DNA of 64,000 nt from Acinetobacter tjernbergiae DSM 14971 = CIP 107465 (GCF_000374425.1 NZ_KB894374.1:1-64000), one strand, 5' to 3'. Shown: positions 8,425-18,260, counted from the first letter of the stretch. Notes: generated by a model from the sequence alone, not told the origin. A program made the numbers and translations.

Positions 8425-9093
8425 ATGTTTATGATTATTTACGGATTTACGATTACCTTAATCAGTTACTTGATTGCAAAACCACTGAATAAAAAAATTC
8501 CTCAGATTCCTTTAATTGTTTTTGCAATGTTTATAGTAATTGGACTGTTGGCAATTCTAAATATTCCTTATGAAAAATACATGAATAACGTGAATGGTGT
8601 TTTTAATCATTTACTCGGTTATGTCACTGTGGCTTTGGCAATTCCACTGGCTGCAATGCGTTATGATGACTTACCAATTAAATCGATGATTGGCATCTTA
8701 TGTTTTGCGAGTATTAGTGCTGTTGCACTGCCGATGGGGCTTGCTTATTTACTCCATATGTCTGAGCCAACGATTATGGCTTTTGCAACCCGAGCAGTCA
8801 CTACGCCTATTGCCTTAAATATTGCAACACTATTACATGCTCCTCTCATGATGGTTTCACTGATTGTAATTTTATCAGGCGTGATCGGGGCAGCTTTCTC
8901 GCCTTTAATTTTAAAACACATCCATGATGAACGTGCTTCTGGCTTGGCTTTAGGTTTAGCAGCTCATGCAATTGGTACGGCACAAGCATGGCAACGAGGT
9001 CCCATCACTGGTCGGTATGCTGCATTCGGTATGGCTGTGAATGGCGTGTTTACTGCGATTTGGTTACCAACCTTTATTCTATCTCTATCTTAA
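8425..9093 (+). CDS. LrgB/CidB-family membrane protein
   Basis: 222 residues, six or more hydrophobic segments. It has the LrgB hallmarks: a RAVTTPIALNIA block near the middle and GLALGLAAHAIGTAQA in the C-terminal half. It probably works with the LrgA-like protein encoded just upstream (12-bp gap, GGGG-type ribosome site), forming a two-gene operon. Family members are linked to murein hydrolase control and, in plants and some bacteria, to glycolate or pyruvate transport. Which of these applies here cannot be read from the sequence. Confidence 0.85.
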   Translation: MFMIIYGFTITLISYLIAKPLNKKIPQIPLIVFAMFIVIGLLAILNIPYEKYMNNVNGVFNHLLGYVTVALAIPLAAMRYDDLPIKSMIGILCFASISAVALPMGLAYLLHMSEPTIMAFATRAVTTPIALNIATLLHAPLMMVSLIVILSGVIGAAFSPLILKHIHDERASGLALGLAAHAIGTAQAWQRGPITGRYAAFGMAVNGVFTAIWLPTFILSLS

Positions 9094-9177
9094 TTTTTTC
9101 CTCAAATAACACATAAATATTGAACTAGTTGTCATAAATCCTACATAATGGAAGTTCAAACGTTAAAAGGATTTTTA

Positions 9178-9624
9178 ATGATGGGAAAACAATTAATAGG
9201 TGCATTACTTTTATCTGTGATTAGCAGTTGTACTTTTGCAGAAGATATTACGGGTCTTTGGCAAAGCATAGATGACAAAACAGGCGCACCTAAAGCACTC
9301 ATTGAGATTCGCCAAGAAGCGAATGGTAGCTATGCTGGTAAAATCGTTAAGATCACTCCTCGTGCAGGATATACTCCAAAAGAAACATGCGTAGATTGTC
9401 CAGCACCTTATACCAATAAACCCATATTAGGCTTAGATGTAGTCACTGGTTTGAAACATTCAGATGGTTCAAGCTATACAAATGGCCGTATTTTAGATCC
9501 AAATTCGGGCAAAATTTATAGTATGAAAGCCAAATTAAGCTCAAATGGTAAACGCTTACATTTGCGTGGCTATTTGGGTGTATCTGCATTAGGTCGTAAT
9601 CAAATTTGGATTCGTGCAGAGTAA
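9178..9624 (+). CDS. DUF2147 family secreted protein, first copy
   Basis: About 148 residues beginning MMGKQLIG with a signal peptide (cleavage near CTFA-ED) and a DUF2147 domain: DITGLWQSIDD at the mature N terminus, a CVDCPAPYTNKPILGL block with two cysteines that may pair, and a closing GRNQIWIRA. The ATG at 9178 lies five bases after AAAGGA; an ATG at 9148 in the same frame lacks a ribosome site. DUF2147 proteins are periplasmic beta-rich proteins of unknown function, widespread in Acinetobacter. A close paralogue follows at 9861. Confidence 0.85.
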   Translation: MMGKQLIGALLLSVISSCTFAEDITGLWQSIDDKTGAPKALIEIRQEANGSYAGKIVKITPRAGYTPKETCVDCPAPYTNKPILGLDVVTGLKHSDGSSYTNGRILDPNSGKIYSMKAKLSSNGKRLHLRGYLGVSALGRNQIWIRAE

Positions 9625-9688
9625 TTTATTTTAAATGTAATGCCTATACCATCTTTTATTTGATCTTTTTGATCACGGTTTAAGTCAT

Positions 9689-9730
9689 AAAAACACCTTT
9701 ATTTTCATTTAGAATTAAAGGTGTTTTCTT
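9689..9730 (+). terminator. Rho-independent terminator between the DUF2147 paralogues
   Basis: Stem AAAACACCTTT (9690-9700) pairs with AAAGGTGTTTT (9717-9727), a 16-base loop between, followed by CTT. It separates transcription of the two paralogues. Confidence 0.7.
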
Positions 9731-9860
9731 ATTAAATTGCATAAAAATTTATTGAATTTTCAATTATTAAAAAAATGTACAATTGTAAAATAATGATTGA
9801 ATATATTATTAGAAATCCGAAATAATAGAGAGACAATAATAGTGGCTGAGTGGCTTAAAC

Positions 9861-10304
9861 ATGTATACAAAACTGATTACTTTTTTCTTTTTATTTAGCC
9901 TTAGCCATCTAACTTTTGCTCAAGATATTACGGGTATCTGGCAAAGTGTTGATGATCTAACAGGAGCACCAAAAGGGCAAGTTGAAATTACCAAAGAAGC
10001 TGATGGAACTTATATTGGTAAAGTTATTAAAATTACCCCACGAACAGGTTATACACCAAAAGAATTCTGTACGGGTTGTCCCGCTCCATATACCAATAAG
10101 CCTATTTTAGGTTTAAACGTTATTACCAAACTAAAGCATAAGAAAGATCTAGCTTATAATGGTGGGAAAATTCTAGATCCCAATAGTGGACGTATGTATA
10201 GTCTCGCAGCTAAATTAAGTGGTAATGGACAGCGTTTACATTTACGTGGATATGTTGGTGTATCAGTACTCGGTCGCAGTCAGATTTGGATTCGTGTGAA
10301 TTAA
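9861..10304 (+). CDS. DUF2147 family secreted protein, second copy
   Basis: 147 residues, signal peptide ending near LTFA-QD, then a DUF2147 domain that parallels the upstream gene along its length: DITGIWQSVDD, CTGCPAPYTNKPILGL, LDPNSGRMYSL and GRSQIWIRV. The two cysteines and the core are conserved between the copies, while loops differ (KKDLAYNGG against SDGSSYTNG). This is consistent with tandem duplication followed by divergence. It has its own upstream region and terminator, so the copies may be expressed separately. Function unknown. Confidence 0.85.
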   Translation: MYTKLITFFFLFSLSHLTFAQDITGIWQSVDDLTGAPKGQVEITKEADGTYIGKVIKITPRTGYTPKEFCTGCPAPYTNKPILGLNVITKLKHKKDLAYNGGKILDPNSGRMYSLAAKLSGNGQRLHLRGYVGVSVLGRSQIWIRVN

Positions 10305-10318
10305 ACTGGATTCAGCAT

Positions 10319-10349
10319 AAAAAAGCCCTGTTAGTTACAGGGCTTTTTT
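10319..10349. terminator. Bidirectional terminator between DUF2147 and prc
   Basis: Stem AGCCCTGT / ACAGGGCT (10323-10330 region and 10337-10344) with flanking A and T runs. Serves both converging genes. Confidence 0.85.
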
Positions 10350-10367
10350 ATTTCCGTAAAACTCATT

Positions 10368-12551
10368 TTAACGGCTTTGTAACTGAGAATAGTCCAAAAG
10401 TACGTTTGCGGCTTCCGTTATAAAGGTTTCATCTTCAGGTAACGCTGGACGTAAATGTGCTTTCATTTTAGCACGAGACTCAATCAGCGCATCAATAGAT
10501 GCTTGATAACTTTCCCAATTTGCGTAAGGTGCTTGACCTGTCACTAAACGACGTTGGTTCTCAGCAGCTAATGTTTGTTTTTCTAAGTCAACCAACTCTG
10601 CACGACGTTGATCAATATCCAATACCACTGTTTTCTGATCAGAAGTTTTTTTCGTAATCGCTTTACGTGCTTCTAGATACTTAAATTGTGAATCTTTTTC
10701 AACACGTTTAGCCGAAAATTGCGCTAACTTGGTTACATATGGTTGTATAAAACCTTCTCGTTTGAATGGTGCAGTTGGAATCGTATCCCATTTCAAGGCA
10801 TTTTTTGCTTTACGTTCACCAAACTCCTCATTGTAAATATCAACAAGCTTGATATCAGGAATAACCCCTCTATTTTGCGTGCTACCACCAGTAACTCGAT
10901 AGAACTTACGCTGCGTTAATGTTGCCTGTCCATGTGCTAAAGAATCTAGCTGAACTTGCGCCGTTCCCTTACCTGTGGTGGTACTGCCAATAATAATACC
11001 ACGCTCATAATCTTGAATTGCAGCAGAGTAAATTTCACTCGCAGATGCAGATGCTAAATTAACGATAACTGCCATTGGACCAGCATAAATTTGCTGTCCA
11101 CCATCAGTATCCTCGAACACATTGACATTGCCATTACCATCGCGAATTTGAACTACTGGTCCTGACTTAATTACTTGACCAAGCATACGAGCAACTTCTT
11201 CCAAGCTACCCCCTGGATCATTACGCAAATCAATCAGAATACCATCAACATTTTTAGCTTTAAGCGACTCTAAAGCTTTAGCCGTATCTTCAGAAACTGA
11301 ACGGTATTCAGTTCCTGCACGACGAGAACGATAATCAAAATAGAAGGATGGAATTTCAATCACACCAAACACATGTTTTTTGCCATCCCGCGTAATCTCA
11401 ACTGTACGAGAGCGAACACCTGCATCTTCTTCTTGAATGATATCACGCACTAAACTGACATTACGTGCCTGACTCATCGAAGCACCTGTAGCTAATAAAC
11501 GTACAGTAACTTTAGTTCCACGTTTACCTCGGATAAGACCAACAATTTCTGAGCTTGGCCAGCCAATTACATCCACCATCTTATCGCCATCTTGAGCCAC
11601 CCCAATAATGCGATCACCTGATTTTACTTGCCCAGATTTACTGGCTGGTCCACCCTCAACAATCGTTTCAATCTTAGTATAATCTTCATTACCACGCTCA
11701 GGGCGAATCGAAACCCCGATACCTTCAAGTTGTAAGGTGGTTTGGCGATTTAGCTCCATCGCATCAATTGGTGGATAATAATTACTATGTGGGTCGTAGG
11801 TTGCCAACATTGCATTCAGTGTTTTATCTAACACATCGTCACTTTTCACTCGTCCCATGCGCTCTAACTGACGGGTATAACGTTTTGTAAGTGTTTGAAC
11901 TGGTGTCAAATCCTCTGGTCCAGTTAAATCCTGCCCATTTGCAAGTGCTGGATTCGCTTTTAACGCTTTTTGCTTGGCTTGTTCTTCTTCTTTACTAATT
12001 GTTAAATTAATCAATTGCGAAACTAGCATGCTACGCCAATGTGCTTGCTGTTCTGCTGTCGTTCTAAAATAAGCTGCTTTTTCTCGATCAATCTCTAAAT
12101 AAGCGTCTTTCTGCTGTAAATTCTGTGGTTTCTGTAATTCAATCAACATAAACTCATAGAACTGTTTCAACCGTTCACGGTATTGAGCATGAATTGCAAA
12201 AGGACCTGTCAAGTTCCCTGCTTTTAATGAACTACCAAAGGTTGAAGCATATTTAGTCTTATACTCTTCAACTTCCGCATTTAGAAACAATGAATGATCT
12301 GGATCAAGGCTATCCAAATACATCTCTAAAATACGCTTCGAAGTTGTTGCATCTAAACGCATATTCAAATAATGTTGGCGATCAACCAAAGTGGCTAATT
12401 GACGTGCAACCAATGCCTGTTCTTGTGATGGGCTGATCATAGTTGAAACGATTGGAGCTTCCGTTGCCGCAAATGCCTCATTGATCGTATGAGAGAAAAA
12501 TAAACCACCAGTCGCAATTGCAACTGCACACGCTATCATTTGAAGTTTCAT
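10368..12551 (-). CDS. prc: Carboxy-terminal (tail-specific) protease Prc, S41 family
   Basis: About 727 residues: signal peptide (MKLQMIACAVAIATGG...EAFA), an N-terminal helical domain with DPDHSLF, a PDZ domain (LEGIGVSIRPERG, GPASKSGQVKSGDRI), the S41 protease core with catalytic Ser in LASASASEI (about residue 500) and Lys in TTTGKGTAQ, and a C-terminal DUF3340-type tail. Prc trims penicillin-binding proteins and degrades periplasmic proteins including the MepS murein hydrolase. The frame extends to a TTG at 12581, but ATG 12551 starts a proper signal peptide with GGAAG upstream. Its neighbour nagZ, divergently oriented, also belongs to cell-wall turnover. Confidence 0.94.
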   Translation of the reverse strand: MKLQMIACAVAIATGGLFFSHTINEAFAATEAPIVSTMISPSQEQALVARQLATLVDRQHYLNMRLDATTSKRILEMYLDSLDPDHSLFLNAEVEEYKTKYASTFGSSLKAGNLTGPFAIHAQYRERLKQFYEFMLIELQKPQNLQQKDAYLEIDREKAAYFRTTAEQQAHWRSMLVSQLINLTISKEEEQAKQKALKANPALANGQDLTGPEDLTPVQTLTKRYTRQLERMGRVKSDDVLDKTLNAMLATYDPHSNYYPPIDAMELNRQTTLQLEGIGVSIRPERGNEDYTKIETIVEGGPASKSGQVKSGDRIIGVAQDGDKMVDVIGWPSSEIVGLIRGKRGTKVTVRLLATGASMSQARNVSLVRDIIQEEDAGVRSRTVEITRDGKKHVFGVIEIPSFYFDYRSRRAGTEYRSVSEDTAKALESLKAKNVDGILIDLRNDPGGSLEEVARMLGQVIKSGPVVQIRDGNGNVNVFEDTDGGQQIYAGPMAVIVNLASASASEIYSAAIQDYERGIIIGSTTTGKGTAQVQLDSLAHGQATLTQRKFYRVTGGSTQNRGVIPDIKLVDIYNEEFGERKAKNALKWDTIPTAPFKREGFIQPYVTKLAQFSAKRVEKDSQFKYLEARKAITKKTSDQKTVVLDIDQRRAELVDLEKQTLAAENQRRLVTGQAPYANWESYQASIDALIESRAKMKAHLRPALPEDETFITEAANVLLDYSQLQSR

Positions 12552-12793
12552 AAAATTTTGGTGCTTCCTTGGATATGGCAATTATTACACGCTGCTACTA
12601 ATTAGTACGAACATATTCTTATCCGATACGCTATTACCAGCTTGTAGAACTCATCGGTCATCTTAAATAAATAACTAACAAGTATTTATCATCAATATCA
12701 TGTAGTTTTATCATATTCTGTACTGACAAAATGTAGCAAATCATTGCACAATTTAGCTATCGTTTTTTACATCAAAATTCAAACGGAATCCAT

Positions 12794-13813
12794 ATGATCG
12801 GCGCATTGATGCTGGATATTGCTGGCACAGAACTCACTCAAGAAGATATTGAACTATTACAAGCTCCGCAAGTCGGTGGCATGATTTTATTTGCACGAAA
12901 TATTGAGTCGCCTCAACAAGTTCGCGCTCTAACAGATCATATGCGTCAAATTCGCCCAGAGATCCTGATTGCTGTGGATCAAGAAGGCGGTCGTGTGCAA
13001 CGTTTAAGACAAGGTTTTACCTTATTACCTGCAATGGGTCGACTTGGTGAACATTATCTACATCATCCACAACAAGCGACAGAACTTGCTGAACAATGTG
13101 GTTGGTTAATGGCTATCGAAGTCCTCGCCGTTGGTATTGATTTTAGCTTCGCCCCCGTTTTAGACCTCAATGACATTAGTGATGTGATCGGTGATCGTGG
13201 CTTTGCTAAAAATATACAAGATATCGTGCCATTGGCTGATGCGTTTATGCGTGGAATGAAAAAAGCAGGTATGGCAACGACTGGAAAACACTTTCCTGGA
13301 CATGGTTCGGTGAAAGCCGATTCACATGTTGCAGCGGCGATTGATAACCGTTCATATCAAGAAATTTACGACAAAGACATGCAAAGTTTTATCAAGTTAA
13401 TGCCTCAGCTTGATGCACTGATGCCAGCGCATGTGATTTATGATCAAGTCGATCCGAACCCAGCAGGCTTCTCTACGTTCTGGTTACAAAATATTTTACG
13501 TCAGCAACTTAAATTTGACGGCGTCCTATTCTCTGATGATCTCAGTATGCAAGCCGCATGTGTTGCTGGCGGTGCTGATGCGCGTATTCAGGCAGCTTTA
13601 AATGCTGGGTGTGATATGGGCTTAGTGTGTAATGACCGTGCCGCAGCATGTACAGCCTTAGATGGTATCGAGAAGCTTGCTTTACCAAATCAACAACGCC
13701 TAGAACGTATGCGCGGTAAAATTCCAAATATGCAAGTGGACACGACACTTTGTTTGGATGAAAATTGGCAGAACGTGAAAAAAGTCATTGAAGACTTTAA
13801 GAATTCGTTTTAA
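12794..13813 (+). CDS. nagZ: Beta-N-acetylhexosaminidase NagZ (GH3)
   Basis: 339 residues, normal for cytoplasmic single-domain NagZ. The GH3 signature K-H-F-P-G-H-G followed by DSH (about 169-180) includes the mobile loop histidine and aspartate that act as acid/base in NagZ; the nucleophile Asp lies in LFSDDLSM. The enzyme removes GlcNAc from 1,6-anhydro-muropeptides in peptidoglycan recycling, and its products influence AmpC induction in many Gram-negatives. A GGAA stands just before the ATG. It is monocistronic as far as can be seen. Confidence 0.95.
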   Translation: MIGALMLDIAGTELTQEDIELLQAPQVGGMILFARNIESPQQVRALTDHMRQIRPEILIAVDQEGGRVQRLRQGFTLLPAMGRLGEHYLHHPQQATELAEQCGWLMAIEVLAVGIDFSFAPVLDLNDISDVIGDRGFAKNIQDIVPLADAFMRGMKKAGMATTGKHFPGHGSVKADSHVAAAIDNRSYQEIYDKDMQSFIKLMPQLDALMPAHVIYDQVDPNPAGFSTFWLQNILRQQLKFDGVLFSDDLSMQAACVAGGADARIQAALNAGCDMGLVCNDRAAACTALDGIEKLALPNQQRLERMRGKIPNMQVDTTLCLDENWQNVKKVIEDFKNSF

Positions 13814-13905
13814 TTTGTTCTGCAACTTAGATTAATTCTGATTCAATAAACCAGCATTGCCTCAGAAATGATGAGACATCAGATATTTTTTGTATAAGCA
13901 ACACC

Positions 13906-14011
13906 TTACTTTTGAAGGATCAAAAGTAACAAAAATCCGTTGTTAGTCAGAGAGTAAATCCTGAGCCATTTCAAAGCAACGCTTTGAAAACAGCGCAAGG
14001 CTGACCAACGG
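13906..14011. repeat. Structured intergenic element, possible Acinetobacter repeat
   Basis: The 320-bp gap between nagZ and the methyltransferase holds nested hairpins. A perfect 10-bp stem (TTACTTTTGA / TCAAAAGTAA, 13906-13915 and 13920-13929, AGGA loop) is followed by an outer stem CCGTTG...CAACGG (13937-13942 and 14006-14011) extended by TCAG/CTGA, enclosing a perfect 8-bp hairpin TTCAAAGC / GCTTTGAA (13970-13988). None ends in a T-run, so they are not ordinary terminators. The layout suggests a dispersed palindromic repeat or structured RNA. Copies elsewhere cannot be tested here. Confidence 0.45.
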
Positions 14012-14134
14012 AGGCATTCATGCCAACCCACGATAGTCAATAACAAACTTAAGTCTTATTTGGTTAAAAGAATCTTCAATTTAAAAAGATTTATTTCTCT
14101 TCTCCAAATAAGATAAAAACAGAGTCTAGGACAG

Positions 14135-14977
14135 ATGACACAACAACTTTCGAAACATCGCCATATTTCATTTACGGCACATTATACAGGCTATATTTGG
14201 TATCAAATGGGCATCTCCCATCCTGCATTCGCAACAGCTAAAGGAAAAACACTGGCAGCATTAGTTCATCCCATTGAGAGTTGGGCTGAAAAATATGTCG
14301 GGGGTAGCATGCGGACAACATTAAAACAACGTCACACCATGCTTGATGCTCATTTGGAAGAATTGATCCAACAGCATCCAGACCTACAAGTACTTGAAAT
14401 TGCATGTGGTTTATCACCACGTGGTTGGTGGTTTAGACAACATCATCCAAATATTTGTTATCGTGAACTCGATTTACCTGATATGGCTGCGACGAAGCAA
14501 GCAGCATTACAACAAATTGAACCACATGTCGATGATGTCCTATCTGTCGATTTATTCACAGAGGCTTTTGCCAATGTATTTAAAGTATTCGATCCTAAAC
14601 GACCTTTAGTGATTATTAGCGAAGGCTTAATCAACTACTTCGAAAAACCCCTACTTCAGCAACTCATTCAAGCAATCGCAACTTATGGCAGCGATTTCAA
14701 AGAACTGCACTATTTGACTGACCTTTATCCTGAACCAACGCAAAATAAATTAGCAACCATTATCTGGAATAGCAGTCGCTTATTGAAATTGATGTCACGC
14801 AGTGCATTTAGTTTTCATTTTAAAACGCCAGCAGAAGTCGAAAGCTTTTTCTATGAAGCAGGTTTCAAGCAAGTCGATGTACTTCAACCTAAACAGTTCT
14901 TCGATCAAACCCGCTTGGAAAACGATCATCAACATCTAGGTGATCTTGTTTGGATGATCCGAGCAACCAATAAATAA
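14135..14977 (+). CDS. Class I SAM-dependent methyltransferase, leucine carboxyl methyltransferase-like family
   Basis: 280 residues. The N-terminal half carries a SAM-binding fold signature VLEIACGLSPRGWWF, then a second-strand acidic residue in YRELDLPD and an ISEGLINYF motif. These are characteristic of the LCM/TCMP family that includes PPM1 and polyketide O-methyltransferases. The substrate in bacteria is generally unknown. It stands alone, with a structured intergenic element upstream and a bidirectional terminator downstream. I cannot say what it methylates. Confidence 0.78.
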   Translation: MTQQLSKHRHISFTAHYTGYIWYQMGISHPAFATAKGKTLAALVHPIESWAEKYVGGSMRTTLKQRHTMLDAHLEELIQQHPDLQVLEIACGLSPRGWWFRQHHPNICYRELDLPDMAATKQAALQQIEPHVDDVLSVDLFTEAFANVFKVFDPKRPLVIISEGLINYFEKPLLQQLIQAIATYGSDFKELHYLTDLYPEPTQNKLATIIWNSSRLLKLMSRSAFSFHFKTPAEVESFFYEAGFKQVDVLQPKQFFDQTRLENDHQHLGDLVWMIRATNK

Positions 14978-14987
14978 AACCCATAAA

Positions 14988-15018
14988 AAAAGAGAAGTGG
15001 TGATTCCACTTCTCTTTT
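14988..15018. terminator. Bidirectional terminator
   Basis: Perfect 13-bp stem AAAAGAGAAGTGG / CCACTTCTCTTTT with TGATT loop, between the convergent methyltransferase and hydrolase genes. Confidence 0.9.
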
Positions 15019-15033
15019 AAAATTTAATCCAAA

Positions 15034-16347
15034 TCATTCAGCTTGCTTTTGACGTCCAATAAACCGTGATAGACGATCTGCGATCTCAAAACTACCATGT
15101 TTAAACAGAATACGAAGCCCTTGTTCAGTTGCATCAAAATTCAGACATTCAATCTTAAATTCACCTTCTTCATCAGCTAAATGTAAGGCTAAATCACGTG
15201 GATGTTGGCTAACAAAATTAAGCTGTTCAAGGTCATGTAGCTTTAAATACACACCAAAGAAGGTAATATCAACAACATTAACCGTCACTTCCGTATACAA
15301 ATGGCGATGACTAAGCTTTGTTATTGGTTGTAAAACAGGAATACGCTCTTCACCACGGCGTTCGATCTGCTTCATCTGCTCTCGAGTCATTGAGATAATA
15401 CCATCAAGATTATTGATGGACTCTCCTTTCAAGAAAGTCGTAAACAGATTCATGGTTTCTTTACGGCGTTGTAATTGGGGTACGTGGTCTGCATTGGCAA
15501 TCAAAGCAAACTCCATATCATGGCATTGCAACGCAAAATCTGCATTTTCATGCGGCAACGTAAAGCTATCATACTGCCCTGCTGCAACAAGTGTTTTACA
15601 CTGAGGGACAGGCACATCACTTAAACGTAACAGGCGATTACAGTTAATCTCATAACGTTCACGTTCTGTTGCAGTAAATTCCGCCATTTGTCTAAAGAAC
15701 AAACGCTTTGCGGTTGGAGACATCCGAGTTTTATCAAGCTTGGCATGATTCACGAGATACAAAATAACCGCTTGACCAAACTCATCCATACGATCTTCAC
15801 GCATCAAATGCAGAGATTCTTCGAGTAGCATACGCCAACTTTTGCGTGTCTTCTGCATGACGCCCATCAGCACCATGCGATCAATCAGCTCAGGACGTTG
15901 ATGCGCAAATGAAGATGCAACCACAGAGCCTAAAGACATTCCCATGACTGAAACTTTATCAATACCAACAATATCAAGCCATTGACCTAACATTTTTGAT
16001 AAAGCTGGTAGCTCAAGAACCCCTGCTGATTCGTCTGTATCAACATTACGAATCTGTTGATTGGCCCCCATCGAAGGTAAATCAATCAAAATGACAGGCC
16101 CACTCTCGAAGAGTTGCTCAACGCAATACTTGTAAGAGTTAAAGTTCTGAAATGCGCCTCCGACAATTACAATTGGCGTCTTATAGATCGTTTTAGGATC
16201 TGCAATTGCCATATATTCAATTTTCCAACCATCAATCCATGTGGTGCGAGCGGGTTGTTTAAAACTGTTTTTATTGTAAATGTCGAAAAAACCAAAACCT
16301 GTGTAGGTATGGTTTAAATCCGAGTCCATTTGGATTATGGAATTCAT
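15034..16347 (-). CDS. Alpha/beta hydrolase fused to a C-terminal PilZ-like domain
   Basis: About 437 residues from the ATG at 16347, which has a very strong ribosome site (GGAGGAAGG) directly upstream; the frame is open to 16422 but that extension is unlikely. Residues about 50-310 form an alpha/beta hydrolase with nucleophile elbow GMSLGS (Ser about 136) and a late His in NADHVPQL. Residues about 320-430 resemble PilZ: an RxxxR motif (RGEER, near 330) followed some 25 residues later by DITFFG, a DxTxxG variant of the (D/N)xSxxG c-di-GMP motif. No signal peptide, so cytoplasmic. The substrate is unknown; control by c-di-GMP is inferred from the motif alone. Confidence 0.75.
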   Translation of the reverse strand: MNSIIQMDSDLNHTYTGFGFFDIYNKNSFKQPARTTWIDGWKIEYMAIADPKTIYKTPIVIVGGAFQNFNSYKYCVEQLFESGPVILIDLPSMGANQQIRNVDTDESAGVLELPALSKMLGQWLDIVGIDKVSVMGMSLGSVVASSFAHQRPELIDRMVLMGVMQKTRKSWRMLLEESLHLMREDRMDEFGQAVILYLVNHAKLDKTRMSPTAKRLFFRQMAEFTATERERYEINCNRLLRLSDVPVPQCKTLVAAGQYDSFTLPHENADFALQCHDMEFALIANADHVPQLQRRKETMNLFTTFLKGESINNLDGIISMTREQMKQIERRGEERIPVLQPITKLSHRHLYTEVTVNVVDITFFGVYLKLHDLEQLNFVSQHPRDLALHLADEEGEFKIECLNFDATEQGLRILFKHGSFEIADRLSRFIGRQKQAE

Positions 16348-16701
16348 ATCCTTCCTCCATCCTTGTTTATTTTTTTGCTGCAAGAGTCTCATTTTTAGCG
16401 ATTTCAACTTGCAAGTTAACAAATTTATAAAATTTGTATTACATTTATCCTATACTTTTTCATTCTATACATATGCACGTTTTATACGCAATCATTTCCT
16501 TAACCACTTATCTTGTTTAGAACATTAATCTTTTGCAAAATATGTAATCTAAGCTTCATATTCAATATCTTCATCGCACTAAAATAAAAAGATTTGCGCC
16601 AATTAACGATTCATAATTTTTTGAATTATCAGTTCCGCCTATTCATTGTTCAGCATTTGACTGTTACTATCTTTATAAATACATGCAATCGTCAAAATGC
16701 T
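16348..16701. other. Divergent promoter region between the PilZ-hydrolase and proA
   Basis: AT-rich 354-bp gap that must contain promoters for both flanking genes. I see no clear operator, leader peptide or structured RNA. proA lacks a recognisable Shine-Dalgarno sequence at its ATG 16702. Confidence 0.4.
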
Positions 16702-17967
16702 ATGCAAGACTCTATTCAAAACTATATGCAACAGGTAGGTACGCAAGCACGCCAAGCGTCTCGTATCTTAATGAGTGCTTCTACGCACTTAAAAAATCAT
16801 GCCTTGTCTGCAATTTATACTGCTTTGGAAAATAATCAAGTACAAATTTTAGCAGCCAATCAAGTTGACATGCAAAATGGTCACCAGCGTCAATTAGATC
16901 CCGCATTGCTTGATCGTCTTGAACTGACACCCGCCCGTTTTAAAGGCATGTTACAAGGCTTAAAAGATGTGATTGCACTTGTAGACCCGATTGGGGAAAT
17001 TACTGATTTGGCTTACCGCCCATCGGGTATCCAACTGGGTAAAATGCGTGTGCCTTTAGGTGTCATCGGTATGATTTATGAATCAAGACCAAATGTCACA
17101 CTTGAAGCAGCATCATTGGCATTAAAATCTGGAAATGCCATTATTTTACGTGGCGGTTCAGAGGCCATCGAATCGAATAAAGCCATTGCGATTGCGATTC
17201 AACATGGTTTGCAAATTGCAGGCTTACCAGAACATGCGGTACAAGTCATTGATACACCTGATCGTGCAGCAGTCGGTCATTTGATTACTATGACTGAATT
17301 TGTCGATGTGATTGTGCCGCGTGGTGGAAAAAGCCTGATTGAACGTGTAACCAATGAAGCACGTATTCCTGTGATTAAGCACCTAGATGGCAATTGCCAT
17401 GTGTTTGTAGAAGCACAGGCTGATCTACAAAAAGCTTTACCGATTGCGCTCAATTCAAAAACACATCGTTATGGTGTGTGTAACGCAATGGAAACCTTAT
17501 TAGTAGATGAGGCAATTGCGGATGAGTTCTTACCGAGCATTGCTGAATTATACGCAGATAAGCAAGTTGAACTCCGTGGTTGCCCAGAAACACAACGTAT
17601 TTTAGGTGAATCTGTTAAAACGGCGACGGAAGAAGATTGGTATACCGAATATTTAGGTCCAATCTTAGCTGTGAAAGTTGTCACAGGGATGGATGAAGCA
17701 ATTGCACATATCAATAAATATGGGTCTCATCATACCGATGCGATTATTACTGAAAACTTTAGTCTAGCGCGTGAATTTTTAGCACGTGTTGATTCAAGTT
17801 CGGTGATGATTAATGCTTCAACTCGCTTTGCTGATGGCTTTGAATATGGTCTAGGTGCAGAAATTGGTATTTCAACCGATAAAATTCATGCACGTGGTCC
17901 AGTTGGTTTAGAAGGTTTAACCTCACAAAAATGGATTGTATTTGGTGATGGTCAAATTCGCCAGTAA
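16702..17967 (+). CDS. proA: Gamma-glutamyl phosphate reductase ProA
   Basis: 421 residues from the ATG at 16702, matching the usual 417-420; the frame is open upstream to 16594 but that segment is not family-like. Conserved blocks include [34 protein letters not shown] and the catalytic cysteine in [13 protein letters not shown] (about 260). The enzyme reduces gamma-glutamyl phosphate to glutamate semialdehyde with NADPH in proline synthesis. proB is not adjacent, as is usual when proB sits with obg. A terminator follows. Confidence 0.95.
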   Translation: MQDSIQNYMQQVGTQARQASRILMSASTHLKNHALSAIYTALENNQVQILAANQVDMQNGHQRQLDPALLDRLELTPARFKGMLQGLKDVIALVDPIGEITDLAYRPSGIQLGKMRVPLGVIGMIYESRPNVTLEAASLALKSGNAIILRGGSEAIESNKAIAIAIQHGLQIAGLPEHAVQVIDTPDRAAVGHLITMTEFVDVIVPRGGKSLIERVTNEARIPVIKHLDGNCHVFVEAQADLQKALPIALNSKTHRYGVCNAMETLLVDEAIADEFLPSIAELYADKQVELRGCPETQRILGESVKTATEEDWYTEYLGPILAVKVVTGMDEAIAHINKYGSHHTDAIITENFSLAREFLARVDSSSVMINASTRFADGFEYGLGAEIGISTDKIHARGPVGLEGLTSQKWIVFGDGQIRQ

Positions 17968-17990
17968 CAAAATTTCCATTTAAATATTGC

Positions 17991-18031
17991 ACACGATAAA
18001 GCTCATTTAATTGATCTTTATCGTGTTTTTT
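17991..18031 (+). terminator. Terminator after proA
   Basis: Stem CACGATAAAG / CTTTATCGTG (17992-18001 and 18016-18025), 14-base loop, then a T-run. Confidence 0.8.
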
Positions 18032-18260
18032 CATATTTATATACAAAAAACCTGATCAAAACAAACAGATCCATTCAAAGACATTTCTATTTACACACTA
18101 TACTCATTAGATTCAATTATAAATCAGTTGTATAGGCTAAAGTCTATCTTCGCCAATATGACAACCCATGTTAAAACATTGTGCTTGATTACCCTGCTTA
18201 TGCGTTGCAGCAAGATCAAAGTGTTCGTCATAAAATTTAAAATTTGTTAGGTGTTCAAAC

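Noticed and set aside
9841..9860. Sequence similar to the 5' part of a serine tRNA (GTGGCTGAGTGGCTTAA)
   Set aside because: No anticodon arm, T-arm or acceptor partner follows; the bases run straight into the start of the second DUF2147 gene. Judged coincidental.
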